The notes under the pieces were generated by a model. It did not search any database. It saw only the letters and a program-made list of their open reading frames with translations, and was not told the origin of the DNA. Positions 16,342-25,372 of a stretch of 64,000 bases of DNA are shown here, in pieces. This stretch comes from Pseudonocardia sediminis. GTDB taxonomy: Bacteria > Actinomycetota > Actinomycetes > Mycobacteriales > Pseudonocardiaceae. Location of the stretch: positions 5,578,001 to 5,642,000 of the forward strand of contig NZ_SHKL01000001.1 of NCBI RefSeq assembly GCF_004217185.1, given 5' to 3'. The translations under genes were made by a program, and so were the position numbers. Position 1 is the first letter of the stretch; each line of letters starts with the position of its first letter.

Positions 16342-16992
16342 TCAGGCCCTCGCAGCCTCGGCCGCGGCAGCCCGCGCCCGCATCATCGACACCGGGGCGA
16401 CGTCCTCGAGCGGCAGGCCACGACGCGCGGCCACCTCCTCGGGACGCTGGATCGAGCGCAGCGCGGCCACCGTCGCGTGCACGACGTTGATCGCGTTGTC
16501 GCTGCCCAGCGACTTCGACAGGATGTCGGAGATCCCCGCGCACTCGAGCACGGCGCGCACCGGGCCACCGGCGATGACACCGGTACCGGGGCTGGCCGGG
16601 CGCAGCATGACCACACCCGCCGCCGCCTCGCCCTGCACCCGGTGCACGATCGTGCCCCCGATGAGCGGGACGCGGAAGAAGCTCTTCTTGGCCTCCTCGA
16701 CACCCTTGGCGATCGCCGCGGGCACCTCCTTGGCCTTGCCGTAGCCGATGCCGACCAGGCCGTCACCGTCGCCCACGATCATCAGGGCGGTGAAGCTGAA
16801 GCGACGACCACCCTTGACGACCTTGGACACCCGGTTGATCGTGACGAGCCGCTCGATGTACGGGGTCTTGTCCTGCGCCCCGCCGCGGCCGCCGCCCTGA
16901 CGGTCCCGGCCGCCGCCGCTGCGGTTGTCGTTGCTCGGGCCGCCGGAGCCTGCGGGGCCTCCGGGGCCGTCGCGCCGTGCACGTCCCGGCAT
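16342..16992 (-). CDS. rpsE: 30S ribosomal protein S5
   Basis: S5, 216 aa, important for decoding accuracy and the mRNA entry tunnel. The core begins near residue 45 (VTINRVSKVVKGGRRFSF) with the double-stranded-RNA-binding-like S5 domain and the later GIGYGKAKEVPAAIAKG. It has a Gly/Arg/Asn-rich N-terminal extension of about 40 residues (SGGGRDRQGGGRGG) that is longer than in E. coli and is likely disordered, as in several actinobacteria. The gap to rplR is 73 bases. Confidence 0.97.
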   Translation of the reverse strand: MPGRARRDGPGGPAGSGGPSNDNRSGGGRDRQGGGRGGAQDKTPYIERLVTINRVSKVVKGGRRFSFTALMIVGDGDGLVGIGYGKAKEVPAAIAKGVEEAKKSFFRVPLIGGTIVHRVQGEAAAGVVMLRPASPGTGVIAGGPVRAVLECAGISDILSKSLGSDNAINVVHATVAALRSIQRPEEVAARRGLPLEDVAPVSMMRARAAAAEAARA

Positions 16993-17065
16993 CAGACGTT
17001 CCCTTCAACTGTGTCAACGGTCCGACCCTGCGAGCAGGTCGTCCGCATGATCTGCGTGTCGTTCA

Positions 17066-17479
17066 TCAGAACTCCAGGCCTCCCTCGCGGGCGGCGTCCG
17101 CCAGCGCGGCGATCCGGCCGTGGTAGGCCAGGCCACCGCGGTCGAACACGACCGCCGTGACGCCGGCGGCCTTGGCGCGGGAGGCGATGAGCTCCCCGAC
17201 CTTGGACGCCTTGGCCTTCTTGTCGCCGTCCAGCGCGCGGACGTCGACGTCCAGGCTCGAGGCCTGGGCCAGCGTGTGACCGGCCAGGTCGTCGATCAGC
17301 TGCACGGTGATGTGCCGCGAGCTGCGGTTCACCGAGAGACGGGGACGGTCCGGGGTACCGGAGATCTTCTTGCGCAGCCGGACGTGCCGGCGGGTACGCG
17401 AGTCGCGCCGCTTGCGCGACACCTGGGAGGCCATCCGCCGCCGGGCGGCACCGGAGACCGTGCTGTTCGTCTCGGCCAT
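17066..17479 (-). CDS. rplR: 50S ribosomal protein L18
   Basis: L18, 137 aa, binds 5S rRNA. The basic segment RKKISGTPDRPRLSVNRSSRH and the ending FDRGGLAYHGRIAALADAAREGGLEF region are typical (quoted as landmarks). The ATG at 17479 overlaps the rplF stop (TGATG); a GTG directly before it is an alternative. About 30 extra N-terminal residues precede the conserved core, as in other actinobacteria. Confidence 0.96.
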   Translation of the reverse strand: MAETNSTVSGAARRRMASQVSRKRRDSRTRRHVRLRKKISGTPDRPRLSVNRSSRHITVQLIDDLAGHTLAQASSLDVDVRALDGDKKAKASKVGELIASRAKAAGVTAVVFDRGGLAYHGRIAALADAAREGGLEF

Positions 17480-18018
17480 CACTTACCCGTCTTTCCGACC
17501 TTGCGGCGGATCTGCTCGCCGGCGTACCGCACGCCCTTGCCCTTGTACGGGTCCGGACGGCGCAGCTTGCGGATGTTGGCAGCGGTCTCGCCGACCAGCT
17601 GCTTGTCGATCCCGGTGACCGAGAAGCGCGTGGGCGACTCGACGGCGAACGTCACGCCCTCCGGCGGCTCGATGACGACCGGGTGGCTGAAGCCCAGGGC
17701 GAACTCGAGGTTGGAACCCTTGAGCTGGACCCGGTAGCCGACGCCGTGGATCTCGAGCTTCTTCTCGTAGCCGGCGCTGACGCCGACCACGATGTTGTTG
17801 ACCAGCGAGCGGGACAGGCCGTGGAAGGCCCTCGTCTCGCGCTCCTCGTCGGGACGCTTGATCAGCACCGTGCCGTCGTCGTCGCGCTCGACCGTGATCG
17901 GCTCGACGACGGTGTGCGACAGGGTGCCCTTGGGGCCCTTCACGGTGACCGTGCGGCCGTCGATCGTGACGTCGACTCCGGACGGGACGGTGATGGGCAG
18001 CTTTCCGATGCGGGACAT
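17479..18018 (-). CDS. rplF: 50S ribosomal protein L6
   Basis: L6, 179 aa, two repeated alpha/beta domains that bind 23S rRNA near the factor-binding site. The start MSRIGKLPITVPSG at 18018 is canonical. The C-terminal motif PDPYKGKGVRYAGEQIRRK is intact. The open frame upstream of this ATG is not conserved. It overlaps rplR by one base and follows rpsH by 16 bases. Confidence 0.97.
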   Translation of the reverse strand: MSRIGKLPITVPSGVDVTIDGRTVTVKGPKGTLSHTVVEPITVERDDDGTVLIKRPDEERETRAFHGLSRSLVNNIVVGVSAGYEKKLEIHGVGYRVQLKGSNLEFALGFSHPVVIEPPEGVTFAVESPTRFSVTGIDKQLVGETAANIRKLRRPDPYKGKGVRYAGEQIRRKVGKTGK

Positions 18019-18034
18019 CGTCAGTTCTCCCTTC

Positions 18035-18433
18035 TCACCAGACGTAGGCGAGGACTTCCCCGCCCACGCCACTCCGGTAGGCCTGCTGGTCGGTCATCAG
18101 ACCCTGCGAGGTCGAGATGATCGCTACGCCGAGGCCTCCGAGGACCCGCGGCAGGTTGGTCGACTTCGCGTAGACGCGCAGACCGGGCTTGGACACGCGT
18201 CGCACGTTGGCGATGCTGCGCTCCCGGTTGCGGCCGTACTTGAGCTCAATGACCAGGGACTTGCCGACCTCGGCGTCCTCGGTGTGGTGCGACGCGATGT
18301 AACCCTGCTTCTGCAGGATCTCCGCGATCGCGACCTTCAGCTTCGAGTGGGGCATCACCACGCGGTCGTGGTAGGCCGAGTTCGCGTTCCGCAGACGGGT
18401 CAGCATGTCTGCGATCGGATCGGTCATCGTCAT
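18035..18433 (-). CDS. rpsH: 30S ribosomal protein S8
   Basis: S8, 132 aa, central-domain assembly protein of the 30S subunit. It runs from MTMTDPIADMLTRLRNANS to GGEVLAYVW, closely matching the known actinobacterial protein. The conserved C-terminal STNLPRVLGGLGVAIISTS is complete. In E. coli S8 represses the spc operon by binding its mRNA; whether that holds here cannot be read from the sequence. A 100-base gap separates it from rpsN. Confidence 0.97.
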   Translation of the reverse strand: MTMTDPIADMLTRLRNANSAYHDRVVMPHSKLKVAIAEILQKQGYIASHHTEDAEVGKSLVIELKYGRNRERSIANVRRVSKPGLRVYAKSTNLPRVLGGLGVAIISTSQGLMTDQQAYRSGVGGEVLAYVW

Positions 18434-18533
18434 GATGTGAACTTCTTTCCCGCCGTGGTTCCCCCGAGTGCCGAGCGGCGTGCGCTCGTCACCGCCGAGG
18501 GCCTGTGGCGATAGGAAACGGCTGGTGGGTTTG

Positions 18534-18719
18534 TCACCAGCTGGACTTGCTCACGCCCGGCAGCTCGCCGGCGTGTGCCATGTCGCGCAGGCACACGCGG
18601 CACAGCCCGAACTTGCGGAACACCGCGCGCGGACGCCCGCACTTCTGGCAGCGGGTGTAACCCCGCACGGCGAACTTCGGCTTCTTGTTCGCCTTGTTGA
18701 CCAGCGCCTTCTTCGCCAT
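18534..18719 (-). CDS. rpsN: 30S ribosomal protein S14, zinc-binding type (type Z)
   Basis: Short S14, 61 aa, with two CxxC pairs (CQKC and CRVC) that bind zinc. The start MAKKALVNKANKKPKF and ending LPGVSKSSW are canonical. Being in the spc operon, it is the housekeeping copy; actinobacteria often hold a zinc-independent paralogue elsewhere. It lies five bases after rplE. Confidence 0.97.
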   Translation of the reverse strand: MAKKALVNKANKKPKFAVRGYTRCQKCGRPRAVFRKFGLCRVCLRDMAHAGELPGVSKSSW

Positions 18720-18724
18720 CGTGC

Positions 18725-19297
18725 TCAGCTCTCCTTGAAGGGGAAGCCCAGGTGGCGCAGCAGCGCCCGGCCCTCGGCGTTCGTGGTCGCCGTCGTGACG
18801 ACGGTGATGTCCATGCCGCGCGGCCGGTCGATGTTGTCCGGGTCGATCTCGTGGAACATCGACTGGTCGCTGACACCGAACGTGTAGTTGCCGCGGCCGT
18901 CGAACTGGTTGCCGGACAGCCCGCGGAAGTCGCGGATACGCGGCAGCGCGATCGTCAGCAGCCGGTCCAGGAACTCCCACATCCGGTCGTTGCGAAGGGT
19001 GACCTTCGCGCCGATCGGCATGCCCTCGCGCAGCTTGAACTGCGCGATGGACTTGGTCGCCTTGCGGATCTGCGGCTTCTGGCCGGTGATGATGGCCAGG
19101 TCGCGCAGGGCACCGTCGATCAGCTTCGAGTCACGGGCGGCGTCGCCGACGCCCATGTTCACGACGACCTTGACCATGCCCGGGACCTGCATGACGTTCT
19201 TGTAGCCGAACTCCTCGCGCAGGGCGGGGATGATCTCGTCGCGGTACCGCGTCTGGAGACGCGGGTGGGTCTTCTCCGTCTGCTCTGCAGTCGTCAT
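18725..19297 (-). CDS. rplE: 50S ribosomal protein L5
   Basis: L5, 190 aa, binds 5S rRNA and contacts the P-site tRNA. Landmarks are LQTRYRDEIIPALREEFGY, KVVVNMGVGDAARD and the ending LLRHLGFPFKES. The ATG at 19297 gives a short N-terminus (MTTAEQTEKTHPRL) and lies one base after the rplX stop; the open frame upstream is unsupported. Confidence 0.97.
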   Translation of the reverse strand: MTTAEQTEKTHPRLQTRYRDEIIPALREEFGYKNVMQVPGMVKVVVNMGVGDAARDSKLIDGALRDLAIITGQKPQIRKATKSIAQFKLREGMPIGAKVTLRNDRMWEFLDRLLTIALPRIRDFRGLSGNQFDGRGNYTFGVSDQSMFHEIDPDNIDRPRGMDITVVTTATTNAEGRALLRHLGFPFKES

Positions 19298-19298
19298 C

Positions 19299-19637
19299 TC
19301 AGATCTCCTTCCCGTTGCGCTTGGAGATCCGGACCCGGCGGGACTTGCCGTCGTCACCCTCGACGGTCTTCTTCCCGATCCGGGTCGGGGTGCCGTCCGA
19401 GTCGACGACCATCACGTTCGAGACGTGGATGGCAGCCTCCTGCGTGACGATCCCGCCGGACTCCGCACCGCGCTGGTTCTGGCTGATCCGGGTGTGCTTC
19501 TTGATCCGGTTCACACCCTCGACCAGCAGACGCTCACGCTCGGGGTAGACCTGGATGACCTTGCCCTTGGCGCCCTTGTCCTTGCCGGCGATCACCTGGA
19601 CGGTGTCGCCCTTCTTGACCTTCATCTTCGCCTTCAT
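19299..19637 (-). CDS. rplX: 50S ribosomal protein L24
   Basis: L24, 112 aa, one of the assembly initiators of the 50S subunit near the exit tunnel. The KOW motif is visible near the start (KKGDTVQVIAGKDKGAKGKV). The segment GVNRIKKHTRISQNQRGAESGG follows and the end is RRVRISKRNGKEI. The gene sits between rplN and rplE with one-base gaps on both sides. Confidence 0.97.
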   Translation of the reverse strand: MKAKMKVKKGDTVQVIAGKDKGAKGKVIQVYPERERLLVEGVNRIKKHTRISQNQRGAESGGIVTQEAAIHVSNVMVVDSDGTPTRIGKKTVEGDDGKSRRVRISKRNGKEI

Positions 19638-19638
19638 G

Positions 19639-20007
19639 TCAGAGCACCTCCGGAGCGAGGGAGATGATCTTCATGAAGCGGCGGTCGCGCAGCTCGCGAC
19701 CGACCGGGCCGAAGATGCGGGTCCCTCGGGGCCCGTTGTCCGGACGGATCAGGACGGCGGCGTTCTCGTCGAACTTGATGTAGCTGCCGTCCGGGCGACG
19801 CTTCTCCTTGACCGTGCGCACGATGACCGCCTTGACGACGTCACCGCGCTTCACGCCGGCACCGGGGATGGCCTCCTTGACCGAGGCGACGATGACGTCG
19901 CCGATCCCGGCGTAGCGCCGCGCCGAGCCGCCCAGCACCCGGATGCACAGGATCTCCTTGGCACCGGTGTTGTCGGCGACGCGCAGTCGCGACTCCTGCT
20001 GGATCAC
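19639..20007 (-). CDS. rplN: 50S ribosomal protein L14
   Basis: L14, 122 aa, a highly conserved protein that forms inter-subunit bridges with 16S rRNA. It runs from MIQQESRLRVADNTGAKE to the ending RDRRFMKIISLAPEVL with no odd features. It starts eight bases after rpsQ and can be considered the first gene of the spc group, although no separate promoter is evident. Confidence 0.97.
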   Translation of the reverse strand: MIQQESRLRVADNTGAKEILCIRVLGGSARRYAGIGDVIVASVKEAIPGAGVKRGDVVKAVIVRTVKEKRRPDGSYIKFDENAAVLIRPDNGPRGTRIFGPVGRELRDRRFMKIISLAPEVL

Positions 20008-20015
20008 TGTGTCTC

Positions 20016-20285
20016 CTACTTCGCCTTCTCGAGGATCTCCACGAGCCGCCAGCGCTTAGTGGCCGACAGCGGGCGGGTCTCCATCAGGCGGACACGGTCA
20101 CCGATGCCGGCCGTGTTGCCCTCGTCGTGCGCCTTGACCTTGCTGGTCCGGCGGATGACCTTGCTGTACCGCGGGTGCTTGACCCGGTCCTCCAGCGAGA
20201 CGACCACGGTCTTGTCCATCTTGTCGGACACGACCAGGCCCTCGCGGACCTTGCGTTCCCCGCGCGTGCTCTCGTCGTCGCTCAT
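20016..20285 (-). CDS. rpsQ: 30S ribosomal protein S17
   Basis: S17, 89 aa, an OB-fold 16S rRNA 5'-domain binder. Landmarks are REGLVVSDKMDKTVVV and KVIRRTSKVKAHDE. A short charged N-terminus (MSDDESTRGERKV) precedes the core. The ATG overlaps the rpmC stop by four bases. It is the last gene of the S10 group. Confidence 0.97.
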   Translation of the reverse strand: MSDDESTRGERKVREGLVVSDKMDKTVVVSLEDRVKHPRYSKVIRRTSKVKAHDEGNTAGIGDRVRLMETRPLSATKRWRLVEILEKAK

Positions 20286-20527
20286 GCCGCGCCCTCGTTG
20301 TCGATCGGGGCAGCGGACAGGCCCAGCTCACGCTCGCGCATGACGGTGTAGACCCGCGCGATGTCGTGGCGGACGGCCCGCAGCCGCCGGTTGTTGTCCA
20401 GCTGCCCGGTCGCCATCTGGAAGCGCAGGTTGAACAGCTCTTCCTTGGCCTCGCGAACGCGCACCGTGAGCTCCTCGTCGGAGAGCTCACGCAGCTCGGC
20501 AGCCTTGGTGCCACCGCTGGTCGCCAT
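20282..20527 (-). CDS. rpmC: 50S ribosomal protein L29
   Basis: L29, 81 aa, a helical-hairpin protein at the tunnel exit that forms part of the docking site for the signal recognition particle and trigger factor. The motif LRELSDEELTVRVREAKEELFNLRFQ is typical (first part quoted). The C-terminus is about ten residues longer than in E. coli. The ATG overlaps the rplP stop by one base and the stop overlaps rpsQ. Confidence 0.96.
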   Translation of the reverse strand: MATSGGTKAAELRELSDEELTVRVREAKEELFNLRFQMATGQLDNNRRLRAVRHDIARVYTVMRERELGLSAAPIDNEGAA

Positions 20528-20946
20528 CAGATGTCACCACCCTCACGGGTCACGATCCGGCACTTCATCGGCAGCTTGTGGATGGCACGTCGCAGCGCCT
20601 CGCGCGCGGTCTGGTCGTTCGGGAAGCTCATCTCGAACAGGACCCGGCCCGGCTTGACGTTGGTGACCCACTTCTCCGGCGAACCCTTACCGGAACCCAT
20701 ACGGGTCTCGGCCGGCTTCTTGGTCAGCGGGCGGTCCGGGAACACGTTGATCCAGACCTTGCCACCACGCTTGATGTGCCGGTTGATCGCGATACGTGCG
20801 GACTCGATCTGACGGTTCGTGACGTAGGCCGGCTCGAGAGCCTGGATGCCGTAGTCGCCGAACGAGACCTTCGTGCCGCCGGTCGCCATTCCGGTCCGGT
20901 GCGGGCGGTGCTGCTTGCGGTGCTTGACCTTGCGTGGGATCAGCAT
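20527..20946 (-). CDS. rplP: 50S ribosomal protein L16
   Basis: L16, 139 aa, located at the tRNA A/P sites and important for peptidyl-transferase assembly. It starts MLIPRKVKHRKQHRPHR and has the Gly/Lys loop ETRMGSGKGSPEKWV near residue 80. The ATG lies three bases after rpsC. No unusual features. Confidence 0.97.
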   Translation of the reverse strand: MLIPRKVKHRKQHRPHRTGMATGGTKVSFGDYGIQALEPAYVTNRQIESARIAINRHIKRGGKVWINVFPDRPLTKKPAETRMGSGKGSPEKWVTNVKPGRVLFEMSFPNDQTAREALRRAIHKLPMKCRIVTREGGDI

Positions 20947-20949
20947 GGC

Positions 20950-21788
<839 letters not shown>

Positions 21789-21789
<1 letters not shown>

Positions 21790-22214
21790 CAGCGGGCCCT
21801 CCCCTTCGCACCACGACGTCCGCCGCCGGCCGTACCGGCCGGACGGGACTCGACCTCGATGGTGATGTGGCTCGTCCGCTTGCGGATGCGGTACGCACGC
21901 CCCTGGGCGCGCGGACGGATCCGCTTCAGCGTCGGGCCCTCGTCGACCATGGCCACGGCCACCACGAGGGTGTCCGGGTCCAGGCCCAGGTTGTTCTCGG
22001 CGTTGGCCGCGGCGCTCGCCACGACCTTGGCCACCGGCTCGGCGGCGGCCTGCGGCGAGAACCGCAGGATCGCCAGCGCCTCGGACACCGGTACTCCGCG
22101 GACCAGGTCCACCATGCGCCGGCACTTCATCGGCGACATGCGGACGAACCGCGCCACGGCGTGCGCTCGAGTCAGCTCGAGCGCGGTGCCGGTGGTCTCG
22201 GCTGTGTCAGCCAT
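21789..22214 (-). CDS. rplV: 50S ribosomal protein L22
   Basis: L22, 141 aa, whose beta-hairpin lines the exit tunnel at the macrolide site. Landmarks are ARFVRMSPMKCRRMVDLVRG and TLKRIRPRAQGRAYRIRKRTSH (quoted in part). The ATG at 22214 is preferred over a GTG nine bases upstream because the AAGGAGAGG ribosome binding site is then correctly spaced (about eight bases). A short basic tail ends the protein. No change is seen in the hairpin that would suggest resistance. Confidence 0.96.
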
Positions 22215-22249
22215 CTTCTCCACCTCTCCTTGTCGCTACTCGGGCCGCT

Positions 22250-22531
22250 CTAGCGCCTGCGCGCCTTGCGGTCGTCCTTGATGTGACCCCGGAACGTGCG
22301 GGTCGGGGCGAACTCACCCAGCTTGTGCCCGACCATCGAGTCCGAGACGAACACCGGTACGTGCTTGCGGCCGTCGTGCACCGCAATCGTGTGGCCGATC
22401 ATGTCCGGGATGATGGTGGAGCGGCGGGACCAGGTCCTGATCACCGTCTTCTTGTCGGTCTCGTTGAGGGCGTCCACCTTCTTGAGCAGGTGGTCGTCGA
22501 CGAACGGGCCCTTCTTCAGGCTGCGCGGCAT
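22250..22531 (-). CDS. rpsS: 30S ribosomal protein S19
   Basis: S19, 93 aa, head protein that forms a complex with S13. It runs from MPRSLKKGPFVDDHLLKK to FAPTRTFRGHIKDDRKARRR as expected. A strong GGAGGTAAAG ribosome binding site precedes the ATG. It lies between rplB and rplV with short gaps. Confidence 0.98.
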   Translation of the reverse strand: MPRSLKKGPFVDDHLLKKVDALNETDKKTVIRTWSRRSTIIPDMIGHTIAVHDGRKHVPVFVSDSMVGHKLGEFAPTRTFRGHIKDDRKARRR

Positions 22532-22545
22532 CTTTACCTCCCTGC

Positions 22546-23379
22546 TCAGCGCTTCTTGCCGGTACGACGCCGGCGGACGATCAACTTGTCGGACGGCTTG
22601 GTGCGGCGGGTACGGCCCTCGGGCTTACCTGCCGGGTTGACCGGGTGGCGACCACCGGAGGTCTTACCCTCACCACCACCGTGCGGGTGGTCGACCGGGT
22701 TCATGGCCACACCACGGACGGAGGGGCGCTTGCCCTTCCACCGCATCCGGCCGGCCTTGCCCCAGTTGATGTTCGAGTGCTCCGAGTTACCGACCTCGCC
22801 GACCGTCGCGCGGCAGCGGACGTCGACGTAGCGGATCTCGCCGGACGGCATGCGCAGCTGCGCGTAGGGGCCGTCCTTCGCCACCAGCTGCACCCCGGAG
22901 CCCGCCGCACGCGCGATCTTCGCGCCGCCACCGGGGCGGAGCTCGATCGCGTGCACCACGGTGCCCGTCGGGATGTTGCGCAGCGGCAGGTTGTTCCCGA
23001 CCTTGATGTCGGCCTGGGGGCCGTTCTCGATCGGGTCGCCCTGCTTGAGCCGCGCCGGCGCGATGATGTAGCGCTTCTCGCCGTCGGCGTAGTGCAGCAG
23101 TGCGATCCGCGAGGTGCGGTTCGGGTCGTACTCGATGTGCGCGACCTTGGCCGGCACACCGTCCTTGTCGTTCCGGCGGAAGTCGATCAGCCGGTACGCA
23201 CGCTTGTGGCCGCCGCCCTGGTGCCGGGTGGTGACCCGCCCGTGCACGTTGCGGCCGCCCTTGTTGTGCAGCGGACGCAGCAGCGACTTCTCCGGGGTGT
23301 CCCGGGTGATCTCGGCGAAGTCCGAGACGCTGGAGCCACGGCGGCCCGGCGTCGTCGGCTTGTACTTACGAATGGCCAT
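22546..23379 (-). CDS. rplB: 50S ribosomal protein L2
   Basis: L2, 277 aa, a primary 23S rRNA binder required for subunit association and peptidyl transfer. Landmarks are MAIRKYKPTTPGRRGSSV, the segment IEYDPNRTSRIALL and the peptidyl-transferase-proximal histidine region AMNPVDHPHGGGEG. The C-terminus is basic (RRRRTGKKR). Complete and ordinary. Confidence 0.98.
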   Translation of the reverse strand: MAIRKYKPTTPGRRGSSVSDFAEITRDTPEKSLLRPLHNKGGRNVHGRVTTRHQGGGHKRAYRLIDFRRNDKDGVPAKVAHIEYDPNRTSRIALLHYADGEKRYIIAPARLKQGDPIENGPQADIKVGNNLPLRNIPTGTVVHAIELRPGGGAKIARAAGSGVQLVAKDGPYAQLRMPSGEIRYVDVRCRATVGEVGNSEHSNINWGKAGRMRWKGKRPSVRGVAMNPVDHPHGGGEGKTSGGRHPVNPAGKPEGRTRRTKPSDKLIVRRRRTGKKR

Positions 23380-23394
23380 GATTCAGCTCGCCCC

Positions 23395-23694
23395 TCAGCT
23401 CGCCGGACCACCGAAGACGTCGATCGACTTGCTCTCCGGGGAGAGCGTGACGATCGCGCGCTTCGTGTCCTTGCGCTTGCCGTAGCCGGTGCGGGCGCGC
23501 TTGCGCTTACCCGGGCGGTTCAGCGTGTTGACGCTGAGCACCTTGACCCCGAACACCTTCTCCACGGCGATCTTGATCTGCGTCTTGTTCGCGTCCGGTC
23601 GCACGACGAAGGTGTACTGCTGCTCGTCGAGCAGCCCGTAGCTCTTCTCCGACACGACGGGCGCGAGCAGGATGTCCCGCGGGTCCGTGATCAC
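23395..23694 (-). CDS. rplW: 50S ribosomal protein L23
   Basis: L23, 99 aa, located at the tunnel exit, where it docks trigger factor. It starts MITDPRDILLAPVVSEKSY and has the RNA-binding loop RPGKRKRARTGYGKRKDTKR. The start is a GTG overlapping the rplD stop by four bases (GTGA), so L4 and L23 synthesis are coupled. Confidence 0.97.
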   Translation of the reverse strand: MITDPRDILLAPVVSEKSYGLLDEQQYTFVVRPDANKTQIKIAVEKVFGVKVLSVNTLNRPGKRKRARTGYGKRKDTKRAIVTLSPESKSIDVFGGPAS

Positions 23695-24380
23695 TTGTCA
23701 GCCTCCTCTGCCGACGAGGCGGCACGACGGCTGCCGGTCCGCGGCTTGGCGACCGGGCCGGCCAGGAACAGGTCGAGCGCGGTCGAGGTGAACACGACGA
23801 CGTCGTTGATCAGCACGTCGTGGGTGTTCAGCTGGTCCGGCGCGATCAGGTGCACCTCGGGGAGGTTGCGCAGGCTCAGCAGAGCGTTCGTGTCCTCGCG
23901 CTCCACGACCAGCAGCACGCGCTTCCCGGTGCCCTCGGTGACCGCCTCGACGACCTTGCGGGCCGCCTTGGTCGACGGGGTGTCGCCGGAGACCACGGAG
24001 GAAATGACCCGCACGCGGCCCGCACGGGCCCGGTCGGAGAGCGCACCGCGCAGGGCGGCGGCCTTCATCTTCTTCGGGGTCTTCTGGCTGTAGTCACGCG
24101 GCGTCGGGCCGTGCACCGTGCCACCGCCGACGAACTGCGGTGCCCGGGTCGAACCCTGGCGGGCGCGGCCGGTGCCCTTCTGGCGGTACGGCTTCTTGCC
24201 ACCGCCGCGGACCTCGGCACGGGTCTTGGTGTCGTGCGAGCCCTGGCGCGCGGCGTTCAGCTGCGCCGTCACCACCTGGTGCATCAGCGACACGTTCGCC
24301 GTCACGTCGAACACGCTGTCGGGGAGCTCGACGTTGCCGTCGACCTTGCCCTCGGGCGTCTGGATCTCCACGGTGCTCAC
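23691..24380 (-). CDS. rplD: 50S ribosomal protein L4
   Basis: L4, 229 aa, with an internal loop reaching the exit tunnel (GGGKKPYRQKGTGRARQGS) that is intact. In E. coli L4 also represses the S10 operon by attenuation; no such leader can be proven here. The C-terminal 20 residues are an extra basic tail (AKPRTGSRRAAS). The start GTG overlaps the rplC stop, and its stop overlaps rplW. Confidence 0.97.
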   Translation of the reverse strand: MSTVEIQTPEGKVDGNVELPDSVFDVTANVSLMHQVVTAQLNAARQGSHDTKTRAEVRGGGKKPYRQKGTGRARQGSTRAPQFVGGGTVHGPTPRDYSQKTPKKMKAAALRGALSDRARAGRVRVISSVVSGDTPSTKAARKVVEAVTEGTGKRVLLVVEREDTNALLSLRNLPEVHLIAPDQLNTHDVLINDVVVFTSTALDLFLAGPVAKPRTGSRRAASSAEEADK

Positions 24381-25054
24381 TTGCCATCACCCTTCGCGGG
24401 GGTCTTCACCACGACGAGTCCACCGCGAGGTCCGGGAACCGCGCCCTTGACGAGCAGCAGCCCGCGCTCGGCGTCGACCCGGTGGACCTTGAGGCCCTGC
24501 GTGGTCTGACGGTTCGAACCCATCCGGCCGGCCATCTTCTGGCCCTTGAACACGCGGCCCGGGGTGGCGCAGCCACCGATCGAGCCGGGCGAGCGGTGCT
24601 TCCGCTGGACACCGTGCGAGGCGCCCAGACCGTGGAAGCCGTGGCGCTTCATGGCGCCGGCCATGCCCTTGCCCTTGGTCGTGCCGACCACGTCGACCTC
24701 GGAGCCCTCGGAGAACGCCTCGGCGGTGATCTCCTGGCCGATCGCGTAGTCGGCCGCGTCCGAGGTGCGGAACTCCAGCGTGTAGCGCCGGGGGGTGACG
24801 CCCGCCTTGGCGAAGTGGCCGGTCTCCGGCTTGTTCACCTTGCGGGGGTCGACCGCGCCGTACGCGACCTGGATCGCGGAGTAGCCGTCGGTCTCGGGGG
24901 AACGGACCTGGGTCACGACGTTCGGCCCGGCCTGGATCACCGTGACCGGGACGATCCGGTTGTTCTCGTCGAACACCTGGGTCATGCCCAGCTTGGTGCC
25001 GAGGAGGCCGGTGATGTTCTTGACCTGGTGCGTCTTCTGAGTCTTAGTCGTCAT
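24377..25054 (-). CDS. rplC: 50S ribosomal protein L3
   Basis: L3, 225 aa, a primary assembly protein near the peptidyl-transferase centre. Landmarks are GLLGTKLGMTQVFDENN, KGKGMAGAMKRHGFHG and HGVQRKHRSPGSIG, then MAGRMGSNRQTTQGLKV. About 12 polar residues (MTTKTQKTHQVK) precede the core. It starts 12 bases after rpsJ. Confidence 0.98.
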   Translation of the reverse strand: MTTKTQKTHQVKNITGLLGTKLGMTQVFDENNRIVPVTVIQAGPNVVTQVRSPETDGYSAIQVAYGAVDPRKVNKPETGHFAKAGVTPRRYTLEFRTSDAADYAIGQEITAEAFSEGSEVDVVGTTKGKGMAGAMKRHGFHGLGASHGVQRKHRSPGSIGGCATPGRVFKGQKMAGRMGSNRQTTQGLKVHRVDAERGLLLVKGAVPGPRGGLVVVKTPAKGDGK

Positions 25055-25066
25055 CGTCTTCGCCGC

Positions 25067-25372
25067 CTACTGGATGTTGACGTCGACGCTGGCCGGCAGA
25101 TCGATGCGCATGAGCGCGTCCACCGTCTTCGGCGTCGGGTCCAGGATGTCGATGAGGCGCTTGTGCGTACGCATCTCGAAGTGCTCGCGCGAGTCCTTGT
25201 ACTTGTGCGGCGAGCGGATGACGCAGTACACGTTCTTCTCGGTCGGCAGCGGCACCGGCCCGACGACCCGGGCACCGGTACGCGTCACCGTCTCCACGAT
25301 CTTGCGAGCAGACGCGTCGATTGCCTCGTGGTCATAGGCCTTGAGCCTGATGCGGATCTTCTGTCCCGCCAT
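25067..25372 (-). CDS. rpsJ: 30S ribosomal protein S10
   Basis: S10 (NusE), 101 aa, a head protein that also serves in antitermination with NusB and NusG. It starts MAGQKIRIRLKAYDHEAID and ends DLPASVDVNIQ, the canonical form. It is the first gene of the S10 group; the 462-base gap upstream must hold its leader and promoter. Confidence 0.98.
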   Translation of the reverse strand: MAGQKIRIRLKAYDHEAIDASARKIVETVTRTGARVVGPVPLPTEKNVYCVIRSPHKYKDSREHFEMRTHKRLIDILDPTPKTVDALMRIDLPASVDVNIQ

